Assembly (NCBI GenBank): GCA_945925985.1
Contig: CAMELV010000020.1
Coordinates: 1-63,401, forward strand
Reading direction: 5' to 3'
From: Comamonas sp. lk
GTDB taxonomy: Bacteria; Pseudomonadota; Gammaproteobacteria; Burkholderiales; Burkholderiaceae_C
DNA: 63,401 nt
Within the stretch, counting starts at the first letter, position 1. Every line of letters begins with the position of its first letter. The notes beneath the pieces were generated by a model, which worked only from the letters and a program-made list of their open reading frames with translations, did not search any database and had not been told where the DNA came from. The translations under genes and the position numbers were made by a program. Positions 41,624 through 52,000 of this stretch are shown piece by piece.

Positions 41624-42357
41624 CAAAATTTCTCCAGGTAAGGGCGTAAATCCAGCTCATGGGTCCAGGCGTCGCGCGGCTGACCGTGCAACATCCAGTA
41701 CTGGTCGGCAATGTGCTCAGGGTTCAGGATACCGTCTTGCGCCTTCAGGGCATAGCGCTCAGGGAAATTGTCGCGGATGAAAGCGGTATCAATAGCGCCA
41801 TCCACCACCACATGGGCCACGTGGATGCCGCGCGGCCCGAGCTCACGCGCCATGCTCTGGGCCAGCGCCCGCAGCGCATGCTTGGCGCCGGCAAAGGCCG
41901 CGAAATTGGCCGCCCCTCGCAGCGAGGCGGTGGCGCCGGTGAAGATGATGGTCTGTGGCCGGCCACTGCGCATCACCATGCGCCGCGCCACCTCGCGCCC
42001 ATTCAGAAAGCCACCAAAACAGGCCATTTCCCAGATCTTGAAGTACTTGCGGGCAGTTTCATCCAGGATGCTGCTGGGCGCATTGGCGCCGATGTTGAAC
42101 ACCAAGACCTCGATGGGACCAATGTCGGCCTCGATCTGCGCCACCAGCGCCACCACGGCGTCCTCTTGGCGCGCGTCAGATGCAAAACCATGGGCCTGAC
42201 CGCCTTCGGCACGGATTTGCGCCAACAGCGGCTGCAGCTTGTCCAGGCTGCGGCGGGTCACGCAGGCAGCGTAGCCTTCGCGGGCAAAACGCCGTGCCAC
42301 GGCGCCGCCAGTGGCGTCCCCCGCGCCAATGACCAGGGCAACCGGGGTGGCGCTCAT
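41623..42357 (-). CDS. SDR family protein with FxxxK instead of YxxxK
   Basis: 244 residues. The nucleotide motif is VIGAGDATGGAVARRFA and the central NIGA replaces NNAG. The catalytic tyrosine position is Phe: the segment reads NFAAFAGAKHALRALAQSMAREL, with Lys at the proper place and a Ser in TGATASLRG before it. The fold is certain, the classical SDR reaction doubtful; a hydride-transfer-dead or altered role is possible. It overlaps the isomerase start and lies 18 bp behind the thioesterase-fold gene. Confidence 0.82.
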   Translation of the reverse strand: MSATPVALVIGAGDATGGAVARRFAREGYAACVTRRSLDKLQPLLAQIRAEGGQAHGFASDARQEDAVVALVAQIEADIGPIEVLVFNIGANAPSSILDETARKYFKIWEMACFGGFLNGREVARRMVMRSGRPQTIIFTGATASLRGAANFAAFAGAKHALRALAQSMARELGPRGIHVAHVVVDGAIDTAFIRDNFPERYALKAQDGILNPEHIADQYWMLHGQPRDAWTHELDLRPYLEKF

Positions 42358-42375
42358 GCGAGGTTCATGCCTGGT

Positions 42376-43197
42376 TCATGCCTTGTAATAGACGATTTGG
42401 TGGCTGCTCACCAGCATTTCGCCGGCTTCGTTCCAGAGCTGGGCGGTCTGGTCAAAGAAGCCGCTGCGAAAGGCCTGAGCCCGGGCCTGCGCCAGCAAAA
42501 AACCGGTGCCGGTGGCGGCCAGCTGTGCCGCACCGGCATGAAAGTAGACCGTCATCGACACGGTGCCAGCCGGCACATGGGTGGCGCGGCGGCGCCAGAC
42601 GCGCGGAAAAAAAATGTCGGCCAGGGCGGTGAGCGAGGCAAAGTCCAGCGGCCGTGCCGGTTGGTCGCGCACCCACAGCTGGCTCAGGCTGTTCTGGCTG
42701 CTGCCGTCCCAGGTCACCGGGAGCGGGCCGGCGATGGGCTTGGTCTCGTAACGGTCAAACCACACCACTGGCGCCGCCACGCGCAGGCTGGGCACGTCGG
42801 CAGGCGCTGGGCAGGCCGGCATGGGCTCGTCGTCCACGCCCCAGGTCTCGCGCCGCTGTGCCGTGATGGCGGTGGCGGTGATGACCGACTGCCCGTCCTG
42901 CAACAGCTCGATCACCCAATGTTGGGTGGAGCGGTTGGTGCGGGCCGGGCGGGCCTGCAGCACAAAGGGCCCGTCCGCCACCCCGGCGGCGTAGTTGACG
43001 GTGAGCGCCAGCGGGTCGCCCAGGCGCTTGGGGTGCAGGAGCACGGCATTGAGCATTTGCGCTGCCGTGATGCCGCCGTAAGGCCCCACCATGTTGGCGT
43101 AGGCCGGGCTGGTGTGGCCCAGCCAGTGGCCGTCCGGCTGCAACTCCAGCGCGATGGCTTGGTCAAACGGGTGCAGGGTCGGCACTGGGCTGGTCAT
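42376..43197 (-). CDS. Acyl-CoA thioesterase II-like double-hotdog protein
   Basis: 273 residues. The N-terminal hotdog has NMVGPYGGITAAQMLNAVLL and the second has YFHAGAAQLAATGTGFLLAQARAQAFRSGFFDQTAQLW, a typical end of TesB-like proteins (DQxAxLW). It would release free acids from acyl-CoA and keep CoA cycling. Its stop is adjacent to the SDR gene; its start (43197) coincides with the end of the thiolase gene in a TGATG-style join. Confidence 0.82.
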   Translation of the reverse strand: MTSPVPTLHPFDQAIALELQPDGHWLGHTSPAYANMVGPYGGITAAQMLNAVLLHPKRLGDPLALTVNYAAGVADGPFVLQARPARTNRSTQHWVIELLQDGQSVITATAITAQRRETWGVDDEPMPACPAPADVPSLRVAAPVVWFDRYETKPIAGPLPVTWDGSSQNSLSQLWVRDQPARPLDFASLTALADIFFPRVWRRRATHVPAGTVSMTVYFHAGAAQLAATGTGFLLAQARAQAFRSGFFDQTAQLWNEAGEMLVSSHQIVYYKA

Positions 43198-44393
43198 CAG
43201 ACGCGCTCAAAAATACCCGCTGCGCCCTGCCCCATGCCCACGCACATGGTGACCATGCTGTAGCGCAGCTGGTGCCGGTGCAGGGCGTGGATGGCGGTGG
43301 CCGAGCGGATGGCGCCGGTCGCGCCCAGCGGGTGACCCAGGGCAATGGCGCCACCCATGGGGTTGACCTTGGCCGGGTCCAGCCCCAGGGTGTTGATGAC
43401 CGCCAAAGACTGAGCCGCAAAGGCTTCGTTCAGCTCAAACCAGTCGATCGCATCCTGCTTCAGGCCGGCACGGCGCAGCGCGGCCGGAATCGCCTCGATG
43501 GGGCCGATGCCCATGATGTGCGGCGGCACGCCGCACGCGGCATAGCTGACAAAGCGGGCGAGTGGTTTGAGCCCGAAGCGCTTGACCGCACTCTCGCTGG
43601 CCAGAATCAGCGCGCCGGCGCCGTCCGAGGTTTGCGAGCTGTTGCCCGCCGTGACCGAGCCGCGCGCCGAGAACACAGTGCGCAGCTTGGCCAGGCCCTC
43701 GATGGAGGTGTCGGCCCGGGCGCCCTCGTCCAGGCTGACCAGCCGGCGGGTTTCCAGCACCTGCCCAGTGGCCAGGTCGGGGGCGCGGTCCACCACCTCC
43801 ACCGGGGTGATCTCGTCCTTGAACTGGCCGGCCGCCATGGCCGCCAGCGCCCGCTGGTGCGAGGCCAGGGCGAACTCGTCCTGCGCCTGTCGGCTCACCT
43901 TCCACTGGGTGGCCACTTTCTCGGCGGTCAGGCCCATGCCGTAAGCGATGCCAATGTTGTCGTCATTGCCAAACATGGCTGTCGAGAGCGAGGGCGCGTT
44001 GCCCATCATCGGCACCATGCTCATGCTCTCCACGCCGGCGGCGATCATCACATCGGCCTCGCCCACGCGGATGCGGTCGGCGGCCATCTGCACCGCGCTC
44101 AGGCCCGAGGCGCAAAAGCGGTTCACCGTGATGCCGCCCACGCTGTGCGGCAGGCCGGCCAGCACGGCGGCCACGCGGGCCACGTTCAGGCCCTGCTGTG
44201 CTTCTGGGATGGCGCAGCCGCAAATGATGTCTTCGATACTGGCCGGGTCCAGCCCTGGCGCTTGCGCCAGCACCGCTTGCAGCGCCTTGACCAGCAGGTC
44301 GTCCGGGCGCAGGTTGCGGAACGAGCCCCGGTGCGAGCGGCCGATCGGCGTGCGCGTGGCCGCGACGATGTAGGCGTCTTGTACTTGTTTCAT
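43197..44393 (-). CDS. fadA: Acetyl-CoA C-acyltransferase (thiolase)
   Basis: 398 residues. Nucleophile Cys94 in NRFCASGLSAVQMA, the histidine in MGGAIALGHPLGATGA, and Cys384 in TMCVGMGQGAAGIFE are all present. It cleaves 3-ketoacyl-CoA with CoA to acetyl-CoA and a shortened acyl-CoA. It follows the hydratase/dehydrogenase gene by 13 bp, as FadA follows FadB elsewhere. Confidence 0.94.
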   Translation of the reverse strand: MKQVQDAYIVAATRTPIGRSHRGSFRNLRPDDLLVKALQAVLAQAPGLDPASIEDIICGCAIPEAQQGLNVARVAAVLAGLPHSVGGITVNRFCASGLSAVQMAADRIRVGEADVMIAAGVESMSMVPMMGNAPSLSTAMFGNDDNIGIAYGMGLTAEKVATQWKVSRQAQDEFALASHQRALAAMAAGQFKDEITPVEVVDRAPDLATGQVLETRRLVSLDEGARADTSIEGLAKLRTVFSARGSVTAGNSSQTSDGAGALILASESAVKRFGLKPLARFVSYAACGVPPHIMGIGPIEAIPAALRRAGLKQDAIDWFELNEAFAAQSLAVINTLGLDPAKVNPMGGAIALGHPLGATGAIRSATAIHALHRHQLRYSMVTMCVGMGQGAAGIFERV

Positions 44394-44406
44394 GAATAGC
44401 TCCGGG

Positions 44407-46806
44407 TCAGTTGCGCAGCGGCTTGCCGGTGGACATCATGCCCATGATGCGCGCCTGGGTTTTGGGGTGCACCAGCAGCTGGCAGAAGGCCTGCCGCTCC
44501 AGCGTCATCAGATAGTCTTCGTCCACCAGGCTGCCGGCGTCCACATCGCCGCCGCACACCACATGGGCGATCAGGCTGGCAATGTGAAAGTCATGCGCGC
44601 TGATGAAGCCACCGTCGCGCATGTTCACCAGCGAGCCCTTCAGGGTGGCAATACCGCTGCGGCCGGCCACGGCAAACTGGCGCTTGTGCGGCGGCCGGTA
44701 GCCGCCAGCAAACATGGCGCGGGCCTCGTTGATGGCCACAAACAGCAGCTCGTCCTTGTGCGGCACGATCAAGTCGCTGGCCAGCAGGTAGCCCAGCTTG
44801 CGCGACTCGATGGCGCTGGTGCCCACCTTGGCCATGGCGGCGGCGGTAAAGCCCTCGGTCAAAAACGGCAGCAGGTCTTTGCCGGTAGAGGCAGCGGCGT
44901 TTTCGGCCGCGCGGCGGGCAATGTAGGTCAGACCGCCGGCACCCGGCACCAAGCCCACCCCCACCTCAACCAGGCCGATATAGCTCTCCATCGCCACCAC
45001 CCGGCGTGACGAGTACACCGCCAGCTCGCAGCCGCCACCCAGTGCCAGGCCGCGCACGGCCGAGATCACCGGCACGGTGGCGTAGCGCAGGCGCAGCATG
45101 GCCTGCTGCATCTCGGCCTCGGCACCGTCAATGGCCGACACCCCCACCATCATGAAGGCCGGCAGCATGGCCTGCAGGTCGGCACCCGCCGAGAACATGT
45201 CGTCGGGTGACCAGATCACCATTCCCTGGTAATTGGCCTCGGCCAGGTCGAGTGCCTGCATCAGGCCCTCGATCACGCCGGGGCTGAGCGCGTGCATCTT
45301 GGTCTTGATGCTGGCAATCAGCACCTGCTGGTCCAGCGTCCAGAGCCGGATGGCCTCGTCCTCGTGCAGCGTGGTGCCAGCAGCCTCGGCTTTGAGCGCC
45401 TGCGCGCCCAGCACGCTTTCGGGGAAATGCTGGCGCGCGTACACGGGCAGTTGGCGCACCGGCACAAACTGGCCGGTGCTGGGGTTCCAGGAGCCAGCCG
45501 GTGTGTGCACACCGCCAGCCTCGGCCACCGGGCCCTTGAAAACCCAGTCTGGCAGCGGTGTGTTGCACAAGGCGCGGCCGGCGTCAATATCCTCTTTCAC
45601 CATCTGCGCCACGTCCAGCCAGCCAGCCTCTTGCCACAGCTCGAACGGGCCCTGCTTCATACCAAAGCCCCAGCGCAGGCACAGGTCCACGTCGCGCGCG
45701 TTGTCGGCAATGGTGGCCAGGTGCACGGCGGCGTAATGAAAGCCGTTGCGCAGAATGGCCCACAAAAACCGGCCCTGTGCGCCCTCGCTGTTGCGCAGCA
45801 GGCGCAGGCGCTCGGCGGCCGGCTTTTTGAGCATGCGGGCGTAGACCTCGTCAGCCTTTTCACCGGCGGCCACGTACTCACCCGATTCAGCGTCAAAGCG
45901 CAGCACATCGCGGCCCTGCTTTTTGTAAAAGCCAGCCTTGGTTTTTTGCCCCAGGTGGCCCAGCGCCAGCAGCTGCTGCAGCACCTCAGGCGTGGCAAAG
46001 CTGGCATAAAACGGGTCGGTCTCCAGGCTCAGGGTGTCCTGCAGCGTCTTGATCACATGGGCCATCGTGTCCAGGCCCACCACGTCGGCGGTGCGGAAGG
46101 TGCCCGAGCTGGCGCGGCCCATTTTTTTGCCGGTCAGGTCGTCCACCACGTCGATGGTCAGGCCAAAGTTCGCCACCTCTTTCATGGTGGCCAGCATGCC
46201 GGCAATGCCGACCCGGTTGGCGATGAAGTTGGGTGAATCCTTGGCCCGCACCACGCCCTTGCCCAGCACGCTAGTGACAAAGGTCTCCAGCGCGTCCAGG
46301 TTGGCGGGCTCGGTAGCGGGGGTGTTGATCAGCTCCACCAGCGCCATGTAGCGCGGCGGGTTAAAAAAATGGATGCCGCAAAAGCGCGGCCGCATAGCCT
46401 CAGGCAGGGCCTCGCTCAAGGCGGTGATCGACAAGCCCGAGGTGTTGGAGGCTAGCAACGCATGCGGCGCCACATGCGGCGCGATTTTGCGGTACAGGTC
46501 GAGCTTCCAATCCATGCGCTCGGCAATGGCCTCGATCACCAGGTCGCAGCCGGCCAGCAGCGCCAGATGCTCCTCGTAGTTGGCCTGGCCGATCAGTGCG
46601 GCATCCTCGGGCACGCCCAGCGGCGAGGGCTTGAGCTTTTTCAGACCTTCGACCGCGCGGCTGACGATGCCGTTTTTGGGGCCCTCCTTGGCCGGCAGGT
46701 CAAACAGAATGACCGGCACGCCGACGTTGACCAGGTGCGCCGCAATCTGCGCGCCCATCACACCGGCGCCCAGCACCGCGACTTTTTTGACAATGAAATG
46801 AGACAT
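44407..46806 (-). CDS. 3-hydroxyacyl-CoA dehydrogenase/enoyl-CoA hydratase fusion, FadN-type order
   Basis: 799 residues. The NAD-binding motif VAVLGAGVMGAQIAAHLVN sits at residues 9-27, with GLDTMAHVIKTL and SNTSGLSI in the dehydrogenase part. The crotonase module is at the C-terminus (MVIWSPDDMFSAGADLQAML, VRGLALGGGCELAVYSSR, GLVPGAGGLTY). In E. coli FadB the hydratase is first; the order here is that of FadN. It performs hydration and oxidation in beta-oxidation. It is followed by the thiolase gene. Confidence 0.93.
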   Translation of the reverse strand: MSHFIVKKVAVLGAGVMGAQIAAHLVNVGVPVILFDLPAKEGPKNGIVSRAVEGLKKLKPSPLGVPEDAALIGQANYEEHLALLAGCDLVIEAIAERMDWKLDLYRKIAPHVAPHALLASNTSGLSITALSEALPEAMRPRFCGIHFFNPPRYMALVELINTPATEPANLDALETFVTSVLGKGVVRAKDSPNFIANRVGIAGMLATMKEVANFGLTIDVVDDLTGKKMGRASSGTFRTADVVGLDTMAHVIKTLQDTLSLETDPFYASFATPEVLQQLLALGHLGQKTKAGFYKKQGRDVLRFDAESGEYVAAGEKADEVYARMLKKPAAERLRLLRNSEGAQGRFLWAILRNGFHYAAVHLATIADNARDVDLCLRWGFGMKQGPFELWQEAGWLDVAQMVKEDIDAGRALCNTPLPDWVFKGPVAEAGGVHTPAGSWNPSTGQFVPVRQLPVYARQHFPESVLGAQALKAEAAGTTLHEDEAIRLWTLDQQVLIASIKTKMHALSPGVIEGLMQALDLAEANYQGMVIWSPDDMFSAGADLQAMLPAFMMVGVSAIDGAEAEMQQAMLRLRYATVPVISAVRGLALGGGCELAVYSSRRVVAMESYIGLVEVGVGLVPGAGGLTYIARRAAENAAASTGKDLLPFLTEGFTAAAMAKVGTSAIESRKLGYLLASDLIVPHKDELLFVAINEARAMFAGGYRPPHKRQFAVAGRSGIATLKGSLVNMRDGGFISAHDFHIASLIAHVVCGGDVDAGSLVDEDYLMTLERQAFCQLLVHPKTQARIMGMMSTGKPLRN

Positions 46807-46824
46807 GGTGGAACCTGCGCGGGC

Positions 46825-47259
46825 TTACTGCACGCGCACCCAGGTTTGGGTGCGGCCCAACAGGGCAACGCCAACGAAGGCACGCAGTTCCAATTTCTTG
46901 CCGCCGTCGATGGGGGTGAGTTTGAGCCTGTAAATCGTGCCACTGTCGGGGTCAATGATGTTGCCGCCCTCCCAAACATCCTTGCCGTCGGTCTTCTTGG
47001 CGTCACGAATGATCTGCAGGCCCACCTTGGGCTTGCCTTTGCGGTCATCGGGGCATTTGTCGCAGTTGGGCTCACCGCTTTGTTTCAACGCCTTCTCAAC
47101 CACGGCCGTGACAACGCCCCCGGTTTCAATGACGCGAACTTCAGCCGCCGGTTTGCCATCCACATCGCTGATGGTTTGCCACAGGCCGACGGGGGTCATC
47201 TGAGCCAGGGCAGATAGGGACGACAGGGCCAGCAGAGTGGCCAAGGTGCTACGAATCAT
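46825..47259 (-). CDS. DUF2147-domain secreted protein
   Basis: 144 residues from the ATG at 47259. A signal peptide is visible (MIRSTLATLLALSSLSALAQ). The body reads TPVGLWQTISDVDGKPAAEVRV and later WEGGNIIDPDSGTIYRLKL, the DUF2147 pattern; two cysteines (CDKCPDD) lie in the middle. Function is unknown; DUF2147 proteins are periplasmic and often stress-linked. It is an odd passenger between two beta-oxidation genes, 18 bp from the hydratase/dehydrogenase. Confidence 0.85.
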   Translation of the reverse strand: MIRSTLATLLALSSLSALAQMTPVGLWQTISDVDGKPAAEVRVIETGGVVTAVVEKALKQSGEPNCDKCPDDRKGKPKVGLQIIRDAKKTDGKDVWEGGNIIDPDSGTIYRLKLTPIDGGKKLELRAFVGVALLGRTQTWVRVQ

Positions 47260-47299
47260 GGGAATCTCCAACAAAGGTTAAACAAGTACACGCCCGGGC

Positions 47300-49096
<1,797 letters not shown>

Positions 49097-49141
49097 GGGT
49101 TGGGTCCTTGGGGGATGGGTTGGATGTGAAAAAAACGTTGT

Positions 49142-49810
49142 CTATTTGGCGGCCGCTGGCCCGTAGCGCGCCAGGATGTTGTCAAAACCTCGGTGCGCAC
49201 GACCCACCGAGCGCGGGTTTTGCAGAAACCGAGCCTCGTAGTGCAGGGCCAGAATCAGGGCGTGAATCTCAAAGGCCATTTGCTCCTCGTCGGCGCTTTG
49301 CAACAGGTGGCCCTCTTGCTTGGCCTGCACCACAGCGCGGTACAGGGCGGCCAGCCAGGCCTGCACCGAGCTGGCCAGCGCATCGCGCACCGGGCCGGGT
49401 CGATCATCAAACTCGACCGCGCCGCTGATGAAGATGCAGCCGGACTGGATTTCCACCGCCACCCGTTGCATCCAGTTGTCAAACAAAGCCTTGACACGCG
49501 GCAAGCCGCGCGGCTGCTGCATGGCCGGGTAAAACACCTCGTCGGCAAAGCGGCTGTAGTACTCGCGGATCACCGAGATTTGCAGCTCTTCACGCGAGCC
49601 AAAGTGTGCAAACACGCCCGACTTGCTCATGTGTGTGACATCGGCCAGCGCACCAATGCTCAGGCCCTCGAGACCGATTTGGGAGGCCAGTACCAGTGCC
49701 GCCTCCAGAATGGTTTGCTTGGTTTGCTGGCCTTTGTGCAGGCTACGTACGCGCGCCAGTGTCTGGCCCGACGGGTCGGCAGGGATGGTGAAGGATAGCA
49801 AGCTGGTCAT
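49142..49810 (-). CDS. TetR/AcrR-family regulator of the beta-oxidation operon
   Basis: 222 residues. The helix-turn-helix is in TKQTILEAALVLASQIGLEGLSIGALADVTHMSKSGVFAHFGSRE. The C-terminal domain is a TetR_C_6-like ligand domain. It lies first in the operon, with a palindrome directly before the start codon, so it is very likely autoregulated. The effector would be an acyl-CoA by analogy with fatty-acid TetR regulators; this is inference. A later start (GTG at about 49750) is possible, since no good ribosome site precedes 49810. Confidence 0.85.
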   Translation of the reverse strand: MTSLLSFTIPADPSGQTLARVRSLHKGQQTKQTILEAALVLASQIGLEGLSIGALADVTHMSKSGVFAHFGSREELQISVIREYYSRFADEVFYPAMQQPRGLPRVKALFDNWMQRVAVEIQSGCIFISGAVEFDDRPGPVRDALASSVQAWLAALYRAVVQAKQEGHLLQSADEEQMAFEIHALILALHYEARFLQNPRSVGRAHRGFDNILARYGPAAAK

Positions 49811-49814
49811 AAAA

Positions 49815-49832
49815 ATAGAACGATCGTGCTAT
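49815..49832. promoter_or_regulatory. Palindrome ATAGAACGATCGTGCTAT (probable TetR operator)
   Basis: Eight of nine base pairs are symmetric. It sits only four bases upstream of the TetR start, where it would block initiation or cover the -10 region. The 18-bp size and position suit a TetR-family operator. The remaining bases up to 49947 hold no gene. Confidence 0.6.
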
Positions 49833-49947
49833 TTTGCAACATTTCTGCTGAGATTTACGCGTCACCGCTCAATTCAATACCATTTTTAGATAGAAGTTGG
49901 GCCCACCGCGGCGCTGCCATTGGCGGACGAGCCCCGCACGAAGTCGC

Positions 49948-50622
49948 TCAGCTCAGTAGCCGATCAAGGCTGGCCTCGAGATGCTCGGAAGGCAGTCGCT
50001 TGAAGCCAGAGCGGGCAAAGCGCTGCAACCGCCCCACCAGAAACGCCGTCAACACCGAGGCCTGGACCTGCGCATCTACCGTGGGTGTGTCCGACCCATC
50101 AACCGACGCGCCATCGCGCAGACATTGGCGCAAGCTGGCTTCGAGTTTGTCAAAAAAATGGTTCATGCGTTGTTGCAGGCGCTCGTTCTCATAGACCAGC
50201 GCATCGCCAACCATGACCCGTGCCATGCCCGGATTTTTCTCGGCAAACTGGATCACCATCGCCAGAATCCGACCAGCCTGGCGGGCGCCAGTTGCCGGAC
50301 CGGTGCTGGCCAAAGCATTGTCCTGCTGGGCGATCTGATTCACCAACGCAAACACAGTCTGCTCAATGAAATCAATCAGACCCTCAAACATCTGAGCCTT
50401 GCTGGCGAAGTGCCGGTAAAGCGCGGCCTCACTCACCTCCAGTCGGGCCGCCAAAGCCGCCGTGGTGATCCGCTCGAGCTCTGGCTGCTGCAACATGCTG
50501 GCCAAGGCCTGCAAAATTTGAACCCGGCGCTCCCCTGGCTTGGGCCGCTTACGGGCTGGGCTCTCAGCGTCGCGGTCAAGAGATAGGCTGGCGGCTGTGG
50601 CCCGGGGTTCGGGTTGAGGCAT
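49948..50622 (-). CDS. slmA: Nucleoid occlusion factor SlmA (TetR-fold)
   Basis: I prefer the ATG at 50622 (224 residues); a TTG at 50646 would overlap the argB stop. After a disordered basic N-terminus comes KPGERRVQILQALASMLQQP and the helix-turn-helix LERITTAALAARLEVSEAALYRHFASK, both characteristic of SlmA. It binds DNA and FtsZ to keep the septum off the nucleoid. The argB-slmA order is usual in this group of betaproteobacteria. Confidence 0.9.
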   Translation of the reverse strand: MPQPEPRATAASLSLDRDAESPARKRPKPGERRVQILQALASMLQQPELERITTAALAARLEVSEAALYRHFASKAQMFEGLIDFIEQTVFALVNQIAQQDNALASTGPATGARQAGRILAMVIQFAEKNPGMARVMVGDALVYENERLQQRMNHFFDKLEASLRQCLRDGASVDGSDTPTVDAQVQASVLTAFLVGRLQRFARSGFKRLPSEHLEASLDRLLS

Positions 50623-50642
50623 GGCGTTGGGCAGCGCTAAGG

Positions 50643-51545
50643 TCAATGCGATCGGATCATCGTGCCAAAGGCCTGGTCGGTCAGGATCTCCAGCAGCAGC
50701 ACGTGGGGCACGCGGCCATCCACAATGTGCACCGCGTTGACGCCACTTTTGGCCGCATCCAGCGCGCCGCTTATCTTGGGCAGCATGCCACCCGAGATCG
50801 TGCCGTCGGCAAACAACTCGTCAATGCGGCGGGCCGTCAGGTCAGTCAGCAACTCACCGGCCTTGTTGAGAACGCCGCTGATGTTGGTCAGCATGATGAG
50901 CTTTTCGGCCTTGAGCACCGTAGCGAGTCGGGCCGCCACCACATCAGCGTTGATGTTGTAGCTTTCGTTTTTTTCGCCAAAACCAATCGGGCTGATGACC
51001 GGGATGAAGGCATCGTCTTGCAACGCCTTGACCACGCTGGGGTCAATGCTGACGATGTCCCCCACCTGGCCCACATCCAGCTCTTTGCTCGGATCCTGGT
51101 GGTCCATCATCTTGAGCTTTTGCGCCCGTATCAGGCCACCGTCACGCCCGGTCAGGCCCACCGCCTTGCCACCGGCCTGGTTGATCAAGCCCACAATGTC
51201 CTGCTGCACCTCGCCGCCCAGCACCCACTCCACCACCTCCATGGTTTCAGCGTCGGTCACGCGCATGCCCTGAATGAACTCGCCCTTCTTGCCAAGGCGG
51301 TTCAGCGCATTTTCAATCTGCGGCCCGCCGCCGTGAACCACCACCGGGTTGATGCCCACAAGTTTGAGCAGTACAACGTCTTCGGCAAAGTCGGCCTGCA
51401 ACTCCGGATCGGTCATGGCGTTGCCGCCATACTTAATGACCATGGTCTTGCCATGGAATTTGCGGATATAGGGCAGCGCCTGGGCCAAGATATCGGCCTT
51501 TTGGCGGGGCGAAACGGGGCTGGGGTCGGGTACTTGATCAGTCAT
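50643..51545 (-). CDS. argB: Acetylglutamate kinase
   Basis: 300 residues. [22 protein letters not shown] opens the amino-acid-kinase fold; [18 protein letters not shown] binds the substrate and [31 protein letters not shown] are family motifs. It phosphorylates N-acetyl-L-glutamate, step two of arginine synthesis. Only one base separates its stop from the possible slmA TTG region, and both genes run the same way. Confidence 0.96.
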   Translation of the reverse strand: MTDQVPDPSPVSPRQKADILAQALPYIRKFHGKTMVIKYGGNAMTDPELQADFAEDVVLLKLVGINPVVVHGGGPQIENALNRLGKKGEFIQGMRVTDAETMEVVEWVLGGEVQQDIVGLINQAGGKAVGLTGRDGGLIRAQKLKMMDHQDPSKELDVGQVGDIVSIDPSVVKALQDDAFIPVISPIGFGEKNESYNINADVVAARLATVLKAEKLIMLTNISGVLNKAGELLTDLTARRIDELFADGTISGGMLPKISGALDAAKSGVNAVHIVDGRVPHVLLLEILTDQAFGTMIRSH

Positions 51546-51605
51546 GCCCGCATATTACTTCAGCGGCTTGGGCTACTGCGCTCTGCGCTGCCGCAGGGTG
51601 TCAGG

Positions 51606-51968
51606 TCAGGCGTGGATGGCGAAATCTTCTTTGGTCTTGCCTTGTGCCACCAGCGCCGACATCCACTTGGGCATCAGGCCACGGCCGCTCCAGGTTTCTC
51701 CATTGGGGCCGCTGTACTTAGCCAACACGGGTGAGGTAGCCTTCTTTCTTACAGCGGCCACTTTGGGCGCGCCCGCTGCCTTAGATGCCTTGACTTTACC
51801 CTTGGTACCCCGGCCTTTGGGGGCTTGCAGGTCTTTGGCAGTAATGCCAAACGCCTGCATCTTGGCAAGGATCTCTTGCACGGTCTTGTCGAATTCCCGC
51901 GTCTTGATTTCATTGGCCTGCTTTTGCAGTTTTTCAATCTGGCTTTGGATATCAATCAGGTTGCTCAT
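51606..51968 (-). CDS. H-NS-family nucleoid protein (BpH3 type)
   Basis: 120 residues. The N-terminal half is a coiled coil (IDIQSQIEKLQKQANEIKTRE), the middle is a lysine/alanine-rich linker and the C-terminus KYSGPNGETWSGRGLMPKWM is the H-NS DNA-binding motif. It would silence AT-rich foreign DNA. It lies between argB and the polysaccharide cluster, whose distal genes are AT-rich. Confidence 0.92.
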   Translation of the reverse strand: MSNLIDIQSQIEKLQKQANEIKTREFDKTVQEILAKMQAFGITAKDLQAPKGRGTKGKVKASKAAGAPKVAAVRKKATSPVLAKYSGPNGETWSGRGLMPKWMSALVAQGKTKEDFAIHA

Positions 51969-52000
51969 AGTACTTATCTCTCGTTAATTTAATTTTCTGG

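Noticed and set aside
41659..43263. A 534-codon open frame on the plus strand across the SDR and thioesterase genes
   Set aside because: It is antisense to two well-supported genes, has no recognisable protein pattern and reflects the high GC content, which makes stops rare in shadow frames.
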